Positions 1 through 5,646 of a stretch of DNA of 9,637 bases are shown in pieces. The stretch is from an uncultured Prevotellaceae bacterium (GTDB lineage Bacteria > Bacteroidota > Bacteroidia > Bacteroidales > Bacteroidaceae). The position numbers were made by a program, and so were the translations under genes. The stretch is taken from contig CAJKQZ010000090.1 in assembly GCA_905202115.1 (NCBI GenBank), positions 1 to 9,637 on the forward strand. The letters run 5' to 3'. The notes under the pieces are model-generated. The model was not told the DNA's origin. It saw only the letters and a program-made list of their open reading frames with translations, and did not search any database. Numbering within the stretch: the stretch's first letter is position 1; each line of letters begins with the position of its first letter.

Positions 1-29
1 CTGACCGTTTTTGTCTGTAAAACCCTACG
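1..29 (-). repeat. Partial inverted copy of the long dispersed repeat (R1)
   Basis: Bases 1-17 are the exact reverse complement of CAGACAAAAACGGTCAG, found at 1925-1941 and 9564-9580. Bases 18-29 also partly match the 14 bases before those two copies (pattern NCCNNAGGNNTTTN). The repeat therefore runs leftwards out of the window, and only its beginning is visible. Exact identity of the 17-mer in three places makes chance unlikely. Confidence 0.75.
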
Positions 30-356
30 GAAAAGCACCGCCGGCTTCACAAAAAAACAGCGTTTTCTGCTTTCTGAGAAAACGTGTACGGCATTCTGCT
101 TTCCGTGTCCGGAAATCCGGTCCCGAATACGGCGCCGACGCAGCATAACGCGGGTTTGACACCCGATAGCTCCGGAATGTGCGGCATAAAGTTATCTTAT
201 AAGAAAAGAAGAATGCTTTTTCGGAATATTTTACTACTTTTACGCCTGCAAAGTGCTTTTATAGTATAACTATTCTAAAAAATAATAAAAATCACGGCTG
301 TCATGCGGTAAGTTTTCTTTGAATCGCGATATGGTTGTGCCGTTAAAAACAAGACA
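30..356. other. Non-coding stretch upstream of the glycosyl hydrolase gene
   Basis: No convincing gene is present. A 61-codon ORF (84-269) has no recognisable features. An inverted repeat CGTTTTCT / AGAAAACG (61-68 and 77-84) could form an 8-bp hairpin with an 8-base loop, but no T-run follows it on the + strand. The last 150 bases before the gene are A/T-rich, as expected for a Bacteroidetes promoter region. I did not find a good TTTG/TAnnTTTG pair at proper spacing; TATGGTTG at 330-337 is the nearest -7 match and lacks a -33 partner. Confidence 0.5.
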
Positions 357-1886
357 ATGGAAAAAAAACGTAGAACTTTCATGAGTTTTTGTCTCCTGAT
401 TCTTGCGGTTTGCATGCAATGTTCTGCAGTTGGTTATGCGCAGACGGGCATTCCGCCCAAACGTGAATTCAGGGGAGCATGGATACAGACGGTGAACGGC
501 TGCTTCAAAGGCATGTCGCGCGATGATATGCAGAACACCCTGACTCGCTATCTCGACGCCTTTCAGCGCTACGGTCTGAATACGGTGATTTTCCAGGTAC
601 GCTGCGAGGCCGACGCTTTCTACAAGAGCCGCTACGAGCCCTGGAGCTACTACCTTACCGGCGAGCAGGGCGTGGCTCCCAATCCCATGTGGGACCCGCT
701 GGAGTGGATGGTGGAACAGTGCCACAGGCGGGGCCTCGAGCTACATGCGTGGATAAATCCTTATCGCGCCAAGACGGCGGCGCCCCACGACCTGGCGGTG
801 AATCATCCCTACAACATGTGGCCCGACAGGTTCTTCAAGTATCGCGACATGCTGCTTTTCGACCCCGGAGAACCAGGGAACCGCGAATATATATGCCGCG
901 TGGTGGCCGACATAATGCGTAACTACGACGTAGACGGCATACACATGGACGATTATTTCTATCCGTATCCGGCCGCCGGCATGGAAGTTCCCGACAACAA
1001 CAGCTATGCGAAATACAACAACGGAATTGCCGACCGCGGCGACTGGAGAAGGTATAACGTAAACGAACTTATTCATCAGATGCACGATACCATACGCGCC
1101 GTAAAGCCGTGGGTCAAGTTCGGAGTGTCGCCTTTCGGAATATATCACAACGCACGCCGCGGAGGAAACATTCCCGGCTCCGACACCAACGGGCTCGAGA
1201 ATTACGGCGACCTATACGCCGACGTGCTTTACTGGGTAAACAAAGGCTGGGTTGACTATTCCATGCCGCAGCTCTACTGGCAGATAGGCCACAGCGTTGC
1301 CGATTATGAAACACTCATACGCTGGTGGGACAAATACGCCTCGAACCGCCCGCTCATCATAGGCGAATCAATCGAAAACACCATTAAATATGCTGACCTT
1401 TCGAATCCGCAGATAAACCAGCTCATCGCAAAGATGAACCTCGAGCGCTCTCTGCCCAATGTCAGCGGCAGCTGCATGTGGTACGGCGAAGTATTTGCAA
1501 ACAACAAGGGCAATTACGCCGAAGCCGTTCACCAACTGTATTTCAAACACCCCGCCTTGCAGCCGCTCATGCCTTTTATCGACGGCAAGGCCCCTGGAAA
1601 GGTAAAGAAGCTGAAACCTGTATGGACAGAAGACGGATATATCCTGTTCTGGACGGCTCCGAAAGCAAAAAGCGAAATGGACGAGGCTGTGAAGTATGTC
1701 GTCTATCGCTTTGCTAAGGGCGAGAGCATCGACCTTGACGACGCGTCGCACATAGTAACCGTTACGCCCGACAATTTCTACAAACTTCCCTACGAAGACG
1801 GCAGCGAAAGATATGTTTACGTGGTTACGGCTCTTGACCGGCTGCAAAACGAATCGTCGGCCGTAAAGAAGAAAGTGAAACTCTGA
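357..1886 (+). CDS. Secreted family-10-like glycosyl hydrolase (GHL10/DUF187) with C-terminal Fn3-like domain
   Basis: A 509-residue protein. Residues 1-28 form a signal peptide: basic start MEKKRR, hydrophobic LLILAV core, likely signal peptidase I cleavage after GYA (28). It should therefore be exported to the periplasm or cell surface. Residues about 35-400 match the glycosyl-hydrolase-like 10 TIM-barrel family (YngK type). The opening is KREFRGAWIQTV (35-46), with NTVIFQVR (75-82), LHAWINPYR (129-137), the acidic strand DVDGIHMDDYFYPYP (191-205) and VDYSMPQLYW (299-308). D198 and D199 are candidate catalytic acids by position, which is inference. Residues about 411-509 look like a fibronectin type III-like beta domain (VKKLKPVW, ILFWTAP, YVVYRF, YVYVVTALD). 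The substrate is unknown; relatives are suspected to act on glycans or peptidoglycan. The start at 357 is chosen because it supplies the positively charged end of the signal peptide. The gene stands alone, with repeat and hairpin DNA on both sides. Confidence 0.9.
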   Translation: MEKKRRTFMSFCLLILAVCMQCSAVGYAQTGIPPKREFRGAWIQTVNGCFKGMSRDDMQNTLTRYLDAFQRYGLNTVIFQVRCEADAFYKSRYEPWSYYLTGEQGVAPNPMWDPLEWMVEQCHRRGLELHAWINPYRAKTAAPHDLAVNHPYNMWPDRFFKYRDMLLFDPGEPGNREYICRVVADIMRNYDVDGIHMDDYFYPYPAAGMEVPDNNSYAKYNNGIADRGDWRRYNVNELIHQMHDTIRAVKPWVKFGVSPFGIYHNARRGGNIPGSDTNGLENYGDLYADVLYWVNKGWVDYSMPQLYWQIGHSVADYETLIRWWDKYASNRPLIIGESIENTIKYADLSNPQINQLIAKMNLERSLPNVSGSCMWYGEVFANNKGNYAEAVHQLYFKHPALQPLMPFIDGKAPGKVKKLKPVWTEDGYILFWTAPKAKSEMDEAVKYVVYRFAKGESIDLDDASHIVTVTPDNFYKLPYEDGSERYVYVVTALDRLQNESSAVKKKVKL

Positions 1887-1910
1887 GCCGGCACACCGGA
1901 AATTAGCATA

Positions 1911-2067
1911 GCCAAAGGATTTTGCAGACAAAAACGGTCAGCGGCCAAGCACTTGAAAATCAGCAGGTGTATATGTAGCAAAAAATATGTCTGAGATATT
2001 TTAAATTATCTCAGACATATTTTCGATTATCTCCCTTGTATTTTCAATTTCCTGCGGGAACTTTTTT
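1911..2067 (+). repeat. Dispersed repeat R1 (88-bp part) joined to the palindromic core and tail
   Basis: Bases 1911-1998 align without gaps to 9550-9637, with about 78 of 88 bases identical by hand count, including a perfect CAGACAAAAACGGTCAG. The copy continues through the palindrome at 1982-2023. It ends with GCGGGAACTTTTTT (2054-2067), which matches GCGGGAGCTTTTTT at 5486-5499 in the other repeat family. The two families therefore share modules in the same order: palindrome, then GCGGGARC, then T-run. No reading frame of interest lies inside. It appears to be a dispersed non-coding element between genes. Confidence 0.75.
1982..2023. terminator. Palindromic hairpin, probable bidirectional terminator of the glycosyl hydrolase gene
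   Basis: AAAATATGTCTGAGATA (1982-1998) and its exact reverse complement (2007-2023) form a 17-bp perfect stem with an 8-base A/T loop. The arms end in A4 and T4, so either transcript would finish in a short U-run. It lies about 95 bases after the hydrolase stop codon. The same stem recurs at 5436, 8193 and the right edge of the window, so it is also a dispersed repeat. Confidence 0.6.
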
Positions 2068-2071
2068 ACCA

Positions 2072-2097
2072 CGCGAAAAAAAATATTTTTTTTCGCG
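2072..2097. repeat. Perfect A/T-tract palindrome CGCG-A8-TA-T8-CGCG
   Basis: The 26 bases are a perfect inverted repeat of 12-bp arms around a central TA. As RNA it would form a hairpin with a U8 strand. As DNA it is an extended A-tract/T-tract that would bend, and could bind a nucleoid protein. The function is unknown. Confidence 0.6.
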
Positions 2098-2119
2098 GAA
2101 ACCTTTTCCCTGATAAAAT

Positions 2120-2158
2120 ACCTGTCGCCGCTTTTCTGCGGCGGCAGGTTCTATTTAT
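2120..2158 (+). terminator. Strong GC-rich hairpin with weak U-tract, terminator-like
   Basis: ACCTGTCGCCGC (2120-2131) pairs with GCGGCGGCAGGT (2138-2149) as 12 bp including one G-U, with loop TTTTCT, followed by TCTATTTAT. The stem is as strong as a typical intrinsic terminator but the T-tract is interrupted. It lies 230 bases after the hydrolase stop and beyond a first terminator, so it may be a backup terminator, the end of an unrecognised small RNA, or a terminator for transcription from the right (the minus-strand tail is TATTTTATC). Confidence 0.5.
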
Positions 2159-2337
2159 ACGGCCTCACGCTAAAATTCCTCCGAAACAATTCAACGTACC
2201 TCCCAATGCTGCCCCGCAACCTCGGCCGCAAACATAATCATAAAGAGTTTTTCGCCATTCATACATTGCAAAAAAGCAGAATTATGAACAAAATATTCTC
2301 TTTTGTCATAAAAAGCACGATAAAACATGAAGATTTG
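2150..2337. other. Intergenic stretch before the threonine promoter
   Basis: No reading frame, tRNA or clear repeat is seen here. The stretch becomes strongly A/T-rich after about 2230, which is usual upstream of a Bacteroidetes promoter. In many Bacteroidetes a bifunctional aspartokinase/homoserine dehydrogenase gene (thrA) precedes the next two genes. No trace of it can be read here. Confidence 0.5.
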
Positions 2338-2368
2338 TTTGGAGTTTTAGCATTTATCGCTATTTTTG
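2338..2368 (+). promoter_or_regulatory. Consensus Bacteroidetes promoter of the threonine operon
   Basis: TTTG at 2338-2341 (-33 element), a spacer of exactly 19 bases, and TATTTTTG at 2361-2368 (-7 element, pattern TAnnTTTG) match the primary sigma factor promoter of Bacteroidetes. Transcription would start around 2374-2377, placing the leader-peptide ATG about 12-15 bases into the transcript. The fit to both elements and the spacing is the best in the window. Confidence 0.8.
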
Positions 2369-2388
2369 TCAGAGAAATACGGTAATGC

Positions 2389-2463
2389 ATGGATATATTT
2401 TTTACAAAAGTCCTTTTATTGTGTAACTACACAACCGTCACTACCACGACCCTTCGGGGTTGA
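2389..2463 (+). CDS. thrL: Threonine-rich leader peptide (attenuator peptide) of the threonine operon
   Basis: A 24-codon ORF from ATG 2389 to TGA 2461-2463. It reads MDIFFTKVLLLCNY, then TTVTTTT (residues 15-21), then LRG. Seven of 24 codons are Thr, and six of the seven codons at 2431-2451 are Thr, using ACA, ACC, ACT and ACG. Three Leu codons in a row precede this block. The ORF begins just after a consensus promoter and its Thr codons form the 5' arm of an intrinsic terminator, so its likely role is cis-acting. Scarce charged tRNA-Thr would stall the ribosome there and keep the terminator from folding, while quick translation would let it fold. The peptide itself need not be stable. It resembles in principle, not in sequence, the ThrL peptide of enterobacteria. 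No Shine-Dalgarno is visible, as is usual for the phylum. The symbol is by analogy. Confidence 0.78.
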   Translation: MDIFFTKVLLLCNYTTVTTTTLRG

Positions 2464-2474
2464 GGCTATTTTTT
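2444..2474 (+). terminator. Threonine attenuator: intrinsic terminator overlapping the Thr codons
   Basis: CGACCC (2447-2452) pairs with GGGTTG (2457-2462) across a UUCG tetraloop closed by C-G. One A-A mismatch and two more C-G pairs (2444-2445 with 2464-2465) extend it. The run CTATTTTTT (2466-2474) follows. The 5' arm is made of the ACC, ACG and ACC threonine codons, and the leader stop codon lies in the 3' arm. An earlier small hairpin TTGTGT/ACACAA (2419-2424 with 2429-2434) covers the codons just before the Thr block and could act as a pause hairpin. CAACC (2432-2436) can also pair with GGTTG (2458-2462) as a 5-bp competing antiterminator. Confidence 0.75.
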
Positions 2475-2656
2475 GCGGCTCCATGCGAACTGCGCTTGCA
2501 AAAGCAAGCATAACCCTAACAACAAGCGACAACAAAACAAACAAGCACCGGCACACAGACCATATGGTGCCGCACATATAAAATGTGCGCATTGCGCACA
2601 ACCTGCATTCAGTGCCCGCAAGGCACACCGCCATGCAGAAAAAGACAAGAACCGAA
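2475..2656 (+). other. Structured 5' leader between the attenuator and the first enzyme gene
   Basis: About 180 bases with no plausible gene but four perfect stems in a row. These are GCTTGC/GCAAGC with an AAAA loop (2494-2509), CGGCAC/GTGCCG (2549-2572), TGTGCGC/GCGCACA with a 3-base loop (2584-2600) and GTGCC/GGCAC (2612-2626); the last may be enclosed by TGCAT/ATGCA (2604-2608 with 2633-2637). None has a T-run, so none is a terminator. They may protect the message or insulate the start codon from the leader ORF. AACCC at 2512-2516 can pair with GGGTT at 2457-2461, which could hold the read-through form open. Confidence 0.45.
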
Positions 2657-3868
2657 ATGAAACACATTATTATATTAGGCGACGGCATGGCCGACTGGAA
2701 AGTACCCGCCCTCGGCAACAAAACACTGCTGCAATACGCCGACACTCCCGAAATGGACCGCCTTGCAGAAATGGGCCGCACGGGAATGCTCAAAACCGTC
2801 CCCGACGGATTTCACCCCGGCAGCGAAGTGGCAAACTCGTCGATTCTCGGATACGACCAGCACAAAGTCTACGAGGGACGCGGGCCGCTCGAAGCCGCAA
2901 GCATAGGCGTGGAACTCGCACCCGATGACCTCGCAATGCGCTGCAACCTCATCTGCGTAGAAAACGGCAAAATAAAAAACCATTCCTGCGGGCGCCTTGA
3001 AACAAGCGAGGGCGACGTACTCATAAAATACCTACAGGAAAAACTCGGCAACGACCGCATTCACTTCTACACAGGCGTGCAATACCGCCACCTGCTCGTA
3101 ATAAAGGGAGGCGACAAAAACCTCGACTGCGTTCCGCCGCACGATGTGCCGGGGCGTGAGTTCCGTCCACTTATGATAAAAGCGCGCACGCCCGAAGCCG
3201 AAGACACTGCCGCACTGCTCAACGAACTAATACTGAAATCGCAAGAACTTCTCGCCGGACACCCTCTCAACCTCGGTCGCGCAGCCGAAGGAAAAGACCC
3301 CGCAAACAGTATCTGGCCGTGGGCCGGAGGATATAAACCAAAAATGGAAAAACTTACGGACACTTTCCCCGAAATACGCCGCGGTGCGGTAATAACAGCC
3401 GTCGACCTGATACGCGGAATAGGCACATACGCCGGACTGGAATGTATCGACGTGGAAGGAGCAACCGGACTATACGACACAAACTACGAAGGAAAGGCAC
3501 AGGCCGCAATCGAAGCGCTGCGCACGAACGACTTCGTTTATCTTCACATCGAGGCGTCCGACGAAGCAGGGCACGACGGCGACGTAAACCTCAAGCTGAA
3601 AACTATAGAAAACCTCGACAAAAGAATCGTCGGCCCGATAGCACGGGCAATAAACGACTTCGACGAAACCGTGTCGGTTGCCATACTTCCCGACCACCCC
3701 ACTCCCTGCGAATTGCGCACACATACGAACGAGCCCGTACCGTTTCTTATCTATCACAAAGGAATCGAGCCCGACAGCGTAAGAACATTCGACGAATATT
3801 CCTGCCGCGAGGGCGCATTCGGCAACCTTGAGGGAAACGAGTTCATAAATCTGTTCATGAATAACTGA
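2657..3868 (+). CDS. thrB2: Phosphoglycerate-mutase-family protein (ApgM-like), predicted homoserine kinase ThrB2
   Basis: A 403-residue alkaline-phosphatase-superfamily enzyme that databases often label cofactor-independent (archaeal-type) phosphoglycerate mutase. The metal and catalytic sites are readable: GDGMAD (8-13, D9), GSEVANSSILGYD (55-67; S56 matches the nucleophile loop), HIEASDEAGHDGD (297-309; D302, H306), PDHPTP (345-350; D346, H347) and RTHTNEP (354-360; H356). A subfamily fused to threonine operons is recognised as a proposed homoserine kinase, and as I recall a Bacteroides homologue has genetic support. Here it sits behind a Thr attenuator and 17 bases before threonine synthase, and no GHMP-type thrB is in the window. 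I therefore infer ATP-dependent phosphorylation of homoserine in the cytoplasm, the step feeding ThrC. The start at 2657 is chosen because MKHIIILGDGMADW is the family N-terminus; in-frame ATGs at 2585 and 2633 would add unrelated residues encoded by leader hairpins. Confidence 0.88.
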   Translation: MKHIIILGDGMADWKVPALGNKTLLQYADTPEMDRLAEMGRTGMLKTVPDGFHPGSEVANSSILGYDQHKVYEGRGPLEAASIGVELAPDDLAMRCNLICVENGKIKNHSCGRLETSEGDVLIKYLQEKLGNDRIHFYTGVQYRHLLVIKGGDKNLDCVPPHDVPGREFRPLMIKARTPEAEDTAALLNELILKSQELLAGHPLNLGRAAEGKDPANSIWPWAGGYKPKMEKLTDTFPEIRRGAVITAVDLIRGIGTYAGLECIDVEGATGLYDTNYEGKAQAAIEALRTNDFVYLHIEASDEAGHDGDVNLKLKTIENLDKRIVGPIARAINDFDETVSVAILPDHPTPCELRTHTNEPVPFLIYHKGIEPDSVRTFDEYSCREGAFGNLEGNEFINLFMNN

Positions 3869-3885
3869 AATAGCACAAAACAATC

Positions 3886-5187
3886 ATGTTGTATTACAGC
3901 ACAAACCAGGCTTCGCCGCTCGCATCTCTATCCGAAGCCGTAACACGCGGGCTCGCTCCTGACGGCGGCCTGTACATGCCCGAAACCATAGCGCAGCTGC
4001 CGCAGGAGTTCTTCGACTCGCTGCCAGGAATGTCGTTCGTAGAAATGTCGCAGACAGTTGCACGCGCACTGTTTCCCGACATGCCCGCCGACGCGCTCGA
4101 CAAAATAGTGGCCGACACCCTCGCTTTCGACACTCCCGTAGTGAAAGTTTCGGAAAACATCTACACTCTCGAACTTTTCCACGGCCCCACGCTTGCTTTC
4201 AAGGACGTGGGCGCCCGCTTCATGGCGCGCCTGCTCTCCCACTTCGCCCACGGCGAGGAAGGCAACAAGCTAAACGTGCTCGTAGCCACTTCGGGCGACA
4301 CCGGTTCGGCCGTAGCCAACGGATTTCTCGGTGTCGAGGGCATAAACGTGTTCGTACTCTACCCCAAAGGCAAGGTAAGCAAGATTCAGGAGTGCCAGTT
4401 CACCACGCTCGGGCAGAACATCACCGCCCTCGAGGTAGACGGCACATTCGACGACTGCCAGCGCATGGTAAAGGAGGCTTTCGTGGACGACGAGCTCAAC
4501 GACGCCATGCGCCTCACCTCGGCAAATTCCATTAACATAGCCCGCCTGCTGCCGCAGTCGTTCTATTATTTCCGCGCCATAGCGCAAATGCAGCAAATGG
4601 GGCTCGGAAACGACGTGGTTATATGTGTTCCGAGCGGTAATTTCGGAAACATCACGGCCGGTCTCGTGGCAAAACGCATGGGCCTGCCAGTGAAACGCTT
4701 CATTGCCGCCAACAACGCCAACGGCGTGTTCTACGATTACCTCAACACCGGCAAATACAGGCCCCTGCCCTCGGTTGCCACAATCGCCAACGCTATGGAT
4801 GTAGGCGCTCCCAGCAACTTTGCCCGCATAATGGAACTTTACAGCAAGGACCACTCTGCCGTTTGCCGCGACATCAGCGGTTTCATATCCGACGACGAAG
4901 ACATCCGCCGCACGATAGCCGAAGTTTATGAACATGAAGGATATATTCTCGACCCGCACGGAGCCTGCGGATACCGCGCCTTGAAACATCTGCTCGAAAC
5001 ATACGAGACGGGAATTTTTCTCGAAACGGCCCACCCCGCGAAGTTCTGTTCGGTAATAAACGATACTATAAACCGCGAAGTGGAAATACCGGAACGCCTT
5101 GCGGCATTCATGCGCGGCACAAAACAAAGCACAAAAATAAGCAATGAATTCAGTGCGCTGAAAGCATTCCTGCTGAACGGAAAGTAA
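3886..5187 (+). CDS. thrC: Threonine synthase
   Basis: A 433-residue PLP enzyme, close in length to the E. coli protein. It converts O-phosphohomoserine to threonine and phosphate in the cytoplasm, the last step of the pathway. The N-terminus has the threonine synthase opening YYSTN (3-7), with RGLAPDGGLYMP (21-32). HGPTLAFKDVGARF (99-112) carries the PLP lysine K106. ATSGDTGSAVANGF (134-147) binds the substrate or cofactor phosphate, and VLYPKGKVSKIQ (157-168) and the later PSGNFGNITAGL motif complete the fold-type II signature. It begins 17 bases after the predicted homoserine kinase stop, with no terminator between, so the two are co-transcribed and share the upstream threonine attenuator. 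A long-stem terminator follows. No anomalies are seen. Confidence 0.96.
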   Translation: MLYYSTNQASPLASLSEAVTRGLAPDGGLYMPETIAQLPQEFFDSLPGMSFVEMSQTVARALFPDMPADALDKIVADTLAFDTPVVKVSENIYTLELFHGPTLAFKDVGARFMARLLSHFAHGEEGNKLNVLVATSGDTGSAVANGFLGVEGINVFVLYPKGKVSKIQECQFTTLGQNITALEVDGTFDDCQRMVKEAFVDDELNDAMRLTSANSINIARLLPQSFYYFRAIAQMQQMGLGNDVVICVPSGNFGNITAGLVAKRMGLPVKRFIAANNANGVFYDYLNTGKYRPLPSVATIANAMDVGAPSNFARIMELYSKDHSAVCRDISGFISDDEDIRRTIAEVYEHEGYILDPHGACGYRALKHLLETYETGIFLETAHPAKFCSVINDTINREVEIPERLAAFMRGTKQSTKISNEFSALKAFLLNGK

Positions 5188-5243
5188 ACAAGCCTTTCCG
5201 TAAAAGCGCGTACAACACGGGCACATTCTTTCAGTGGAGCCCT

Positions 5244-5290
5244 AAACAAATCTTCGGGGTATTTTAAAATATTCCGAAGATTTGTTTTTG
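5244..5290. terminator. Long-stem terminator after thrC
   Basis: AAACAAATCTTCGGGGTATTTT (as 5244-5265) pairs end to end with 5266-5287, giving 22-bp arms with only two G-U pairs, followed by T4-5. The loop-proximal TATTTTAAAATA is self-complementary. It starts 56 bases after the thrC stop. Its outer arms differ from the TGTCTGAGATA repeats, but the A/T core is the same, suggesting a common terminator design in this genome. Confidence 0.75.
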
Positions 5291-5366
5291 CATGAAAGGA
5301 AACATTTCCACGGCATGACACATAACCAATACGTCACGGGAAACGATGTCCCAAATTCCGCGTCTG

Positions 5367-5538
5367 CCATTTTGTCAGGTGGTTTTGGAAAACCGCAAAA
5401 AAGCACCCCCGAAAAATTATCTCTGAGATATTTTGAAATATGTCTGAGATATTTTAAAATACCTCAGACATATTTTTTTTCACAAGCGGGAGCTTTTTTC
5501 CCAAATGCCGACGGAAGGTAGAACGGCCTGACAAAATG
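5367..5538. repeat. 12-bp inverted repeats flanking the palindromic element
   Basis: CATTTTGTCAGG at 5368-5379 is the exact reverse complement of CCTGACAAAATG at 5527-5538. The pair encloses the R2 element at 5412-5499 and a small palindrome GGTTTTGGAAAACC (5381-5394). It could be terminal inverted repeats of a small non-autonomous insertion, or the base of a large stem. I did not see the same 12-mer at the other R2 copy. Confidence 0.45.
5412..5499. repeat. Palindromic dispersed repeat R2, first copy
   Basis: Bases 5412-5492 align without gaps to 8167-8247, with about 75 of 81 bases identical. It contains TTATCTCTGAGATA, then a 20-bp-arm palindrome AAATATGTCTGAGATATTTT (5436-5455) with 5456-5475 (one A-C mismatch), then T8, then CACAAGCGGGAGCTTTTTT. 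As RNA it is a long hairpin ending in U8, so it works as a second terminator. As DNA it is a REP-like intergenic element. An ORF reading through it (5282-5521) is considered spurious. Confidence 0.75.
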
Positions 5539-5601
5539 TCATGTTCCGAAAAGTCTAAAACCGCTTCAGGCCTTGTAGTACTTTTTTATCGCATTAATGA
5601 T

Positions 5602-5609
5602 TATATTTG
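5602..5609 (+). promoter_or_regulatory. Probable -7 promoter element of the malY/patB-yraN-birA unit
   Basis: TATATTTG fits TAnnTTTG and lies 37 bases before the next start codon, in an A/T-rich stretch. A transcript starting near 5616 would have a leader of about 30 A-rich bases. No clear TTTG is found at the usual 19-21-base distance upstream (a T-run at 5582-5587 is too close), so the -33 element is weak or absent. Confidence 0.55.
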
Positions 5610-5646
5610 CAATGTTTAACGAAAACAAAAAATATAACTACGCAAA

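Noticed and set aside
270..725. Minus-strand ORF of 151 codons overlapping the hydrolase start
   Set aside because: It is antisense to a well-supported gene, has no recognisable motif, and its length follows from the codon bias of the real gene.
1911..2067. Repeats considered as a CRISPR array
   Set aside because: The copies are single, kilobases apart, about 80-90 bp long, and there is no regular spacer pattern or cas gene.
2366..2581. A 71-codon ORF over the threonine leader
   Set aside because: It starts inside the -7 promoter element, so it could not be on the transcript from that promoter. The Thr-rich frame starting at 2389 explains the region better.
2585..2656. In-frame extension of the homoserine kinase gene to ATG 2585 or 2633
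   Set aside because: The added residues correspond to RNA hairpins and do not resemble the family, whose N-terminus is the MKHIIILGDG strand at 2657.
2338..2656. Threonine leader considered as a riboswitch or T-box
   Set aside because: There is no T-box motif or tRNA-binding specifier loop (T-boxes are mainly Firmicutes/Actinobacteria), and a translated Thr-rich ORF with an overlapping terminator explains the layout.
4270..5226. Long minus-strand ORF (318 codons) antisense to thrC
   Set aside because: It is a shadow of a high-GC coding frame: no domain, unusual Cys/Tyr/Val composition, and it fully overlaps thrC, which has all catalytic motifs.
5282..5521. A 79-codon ORF after thrC
   Set aside because: It runs through the thrC terminator tail and the palindromic repeat; residues such as LRYFEICLRYFKIPQTYF are just the repeat translated.
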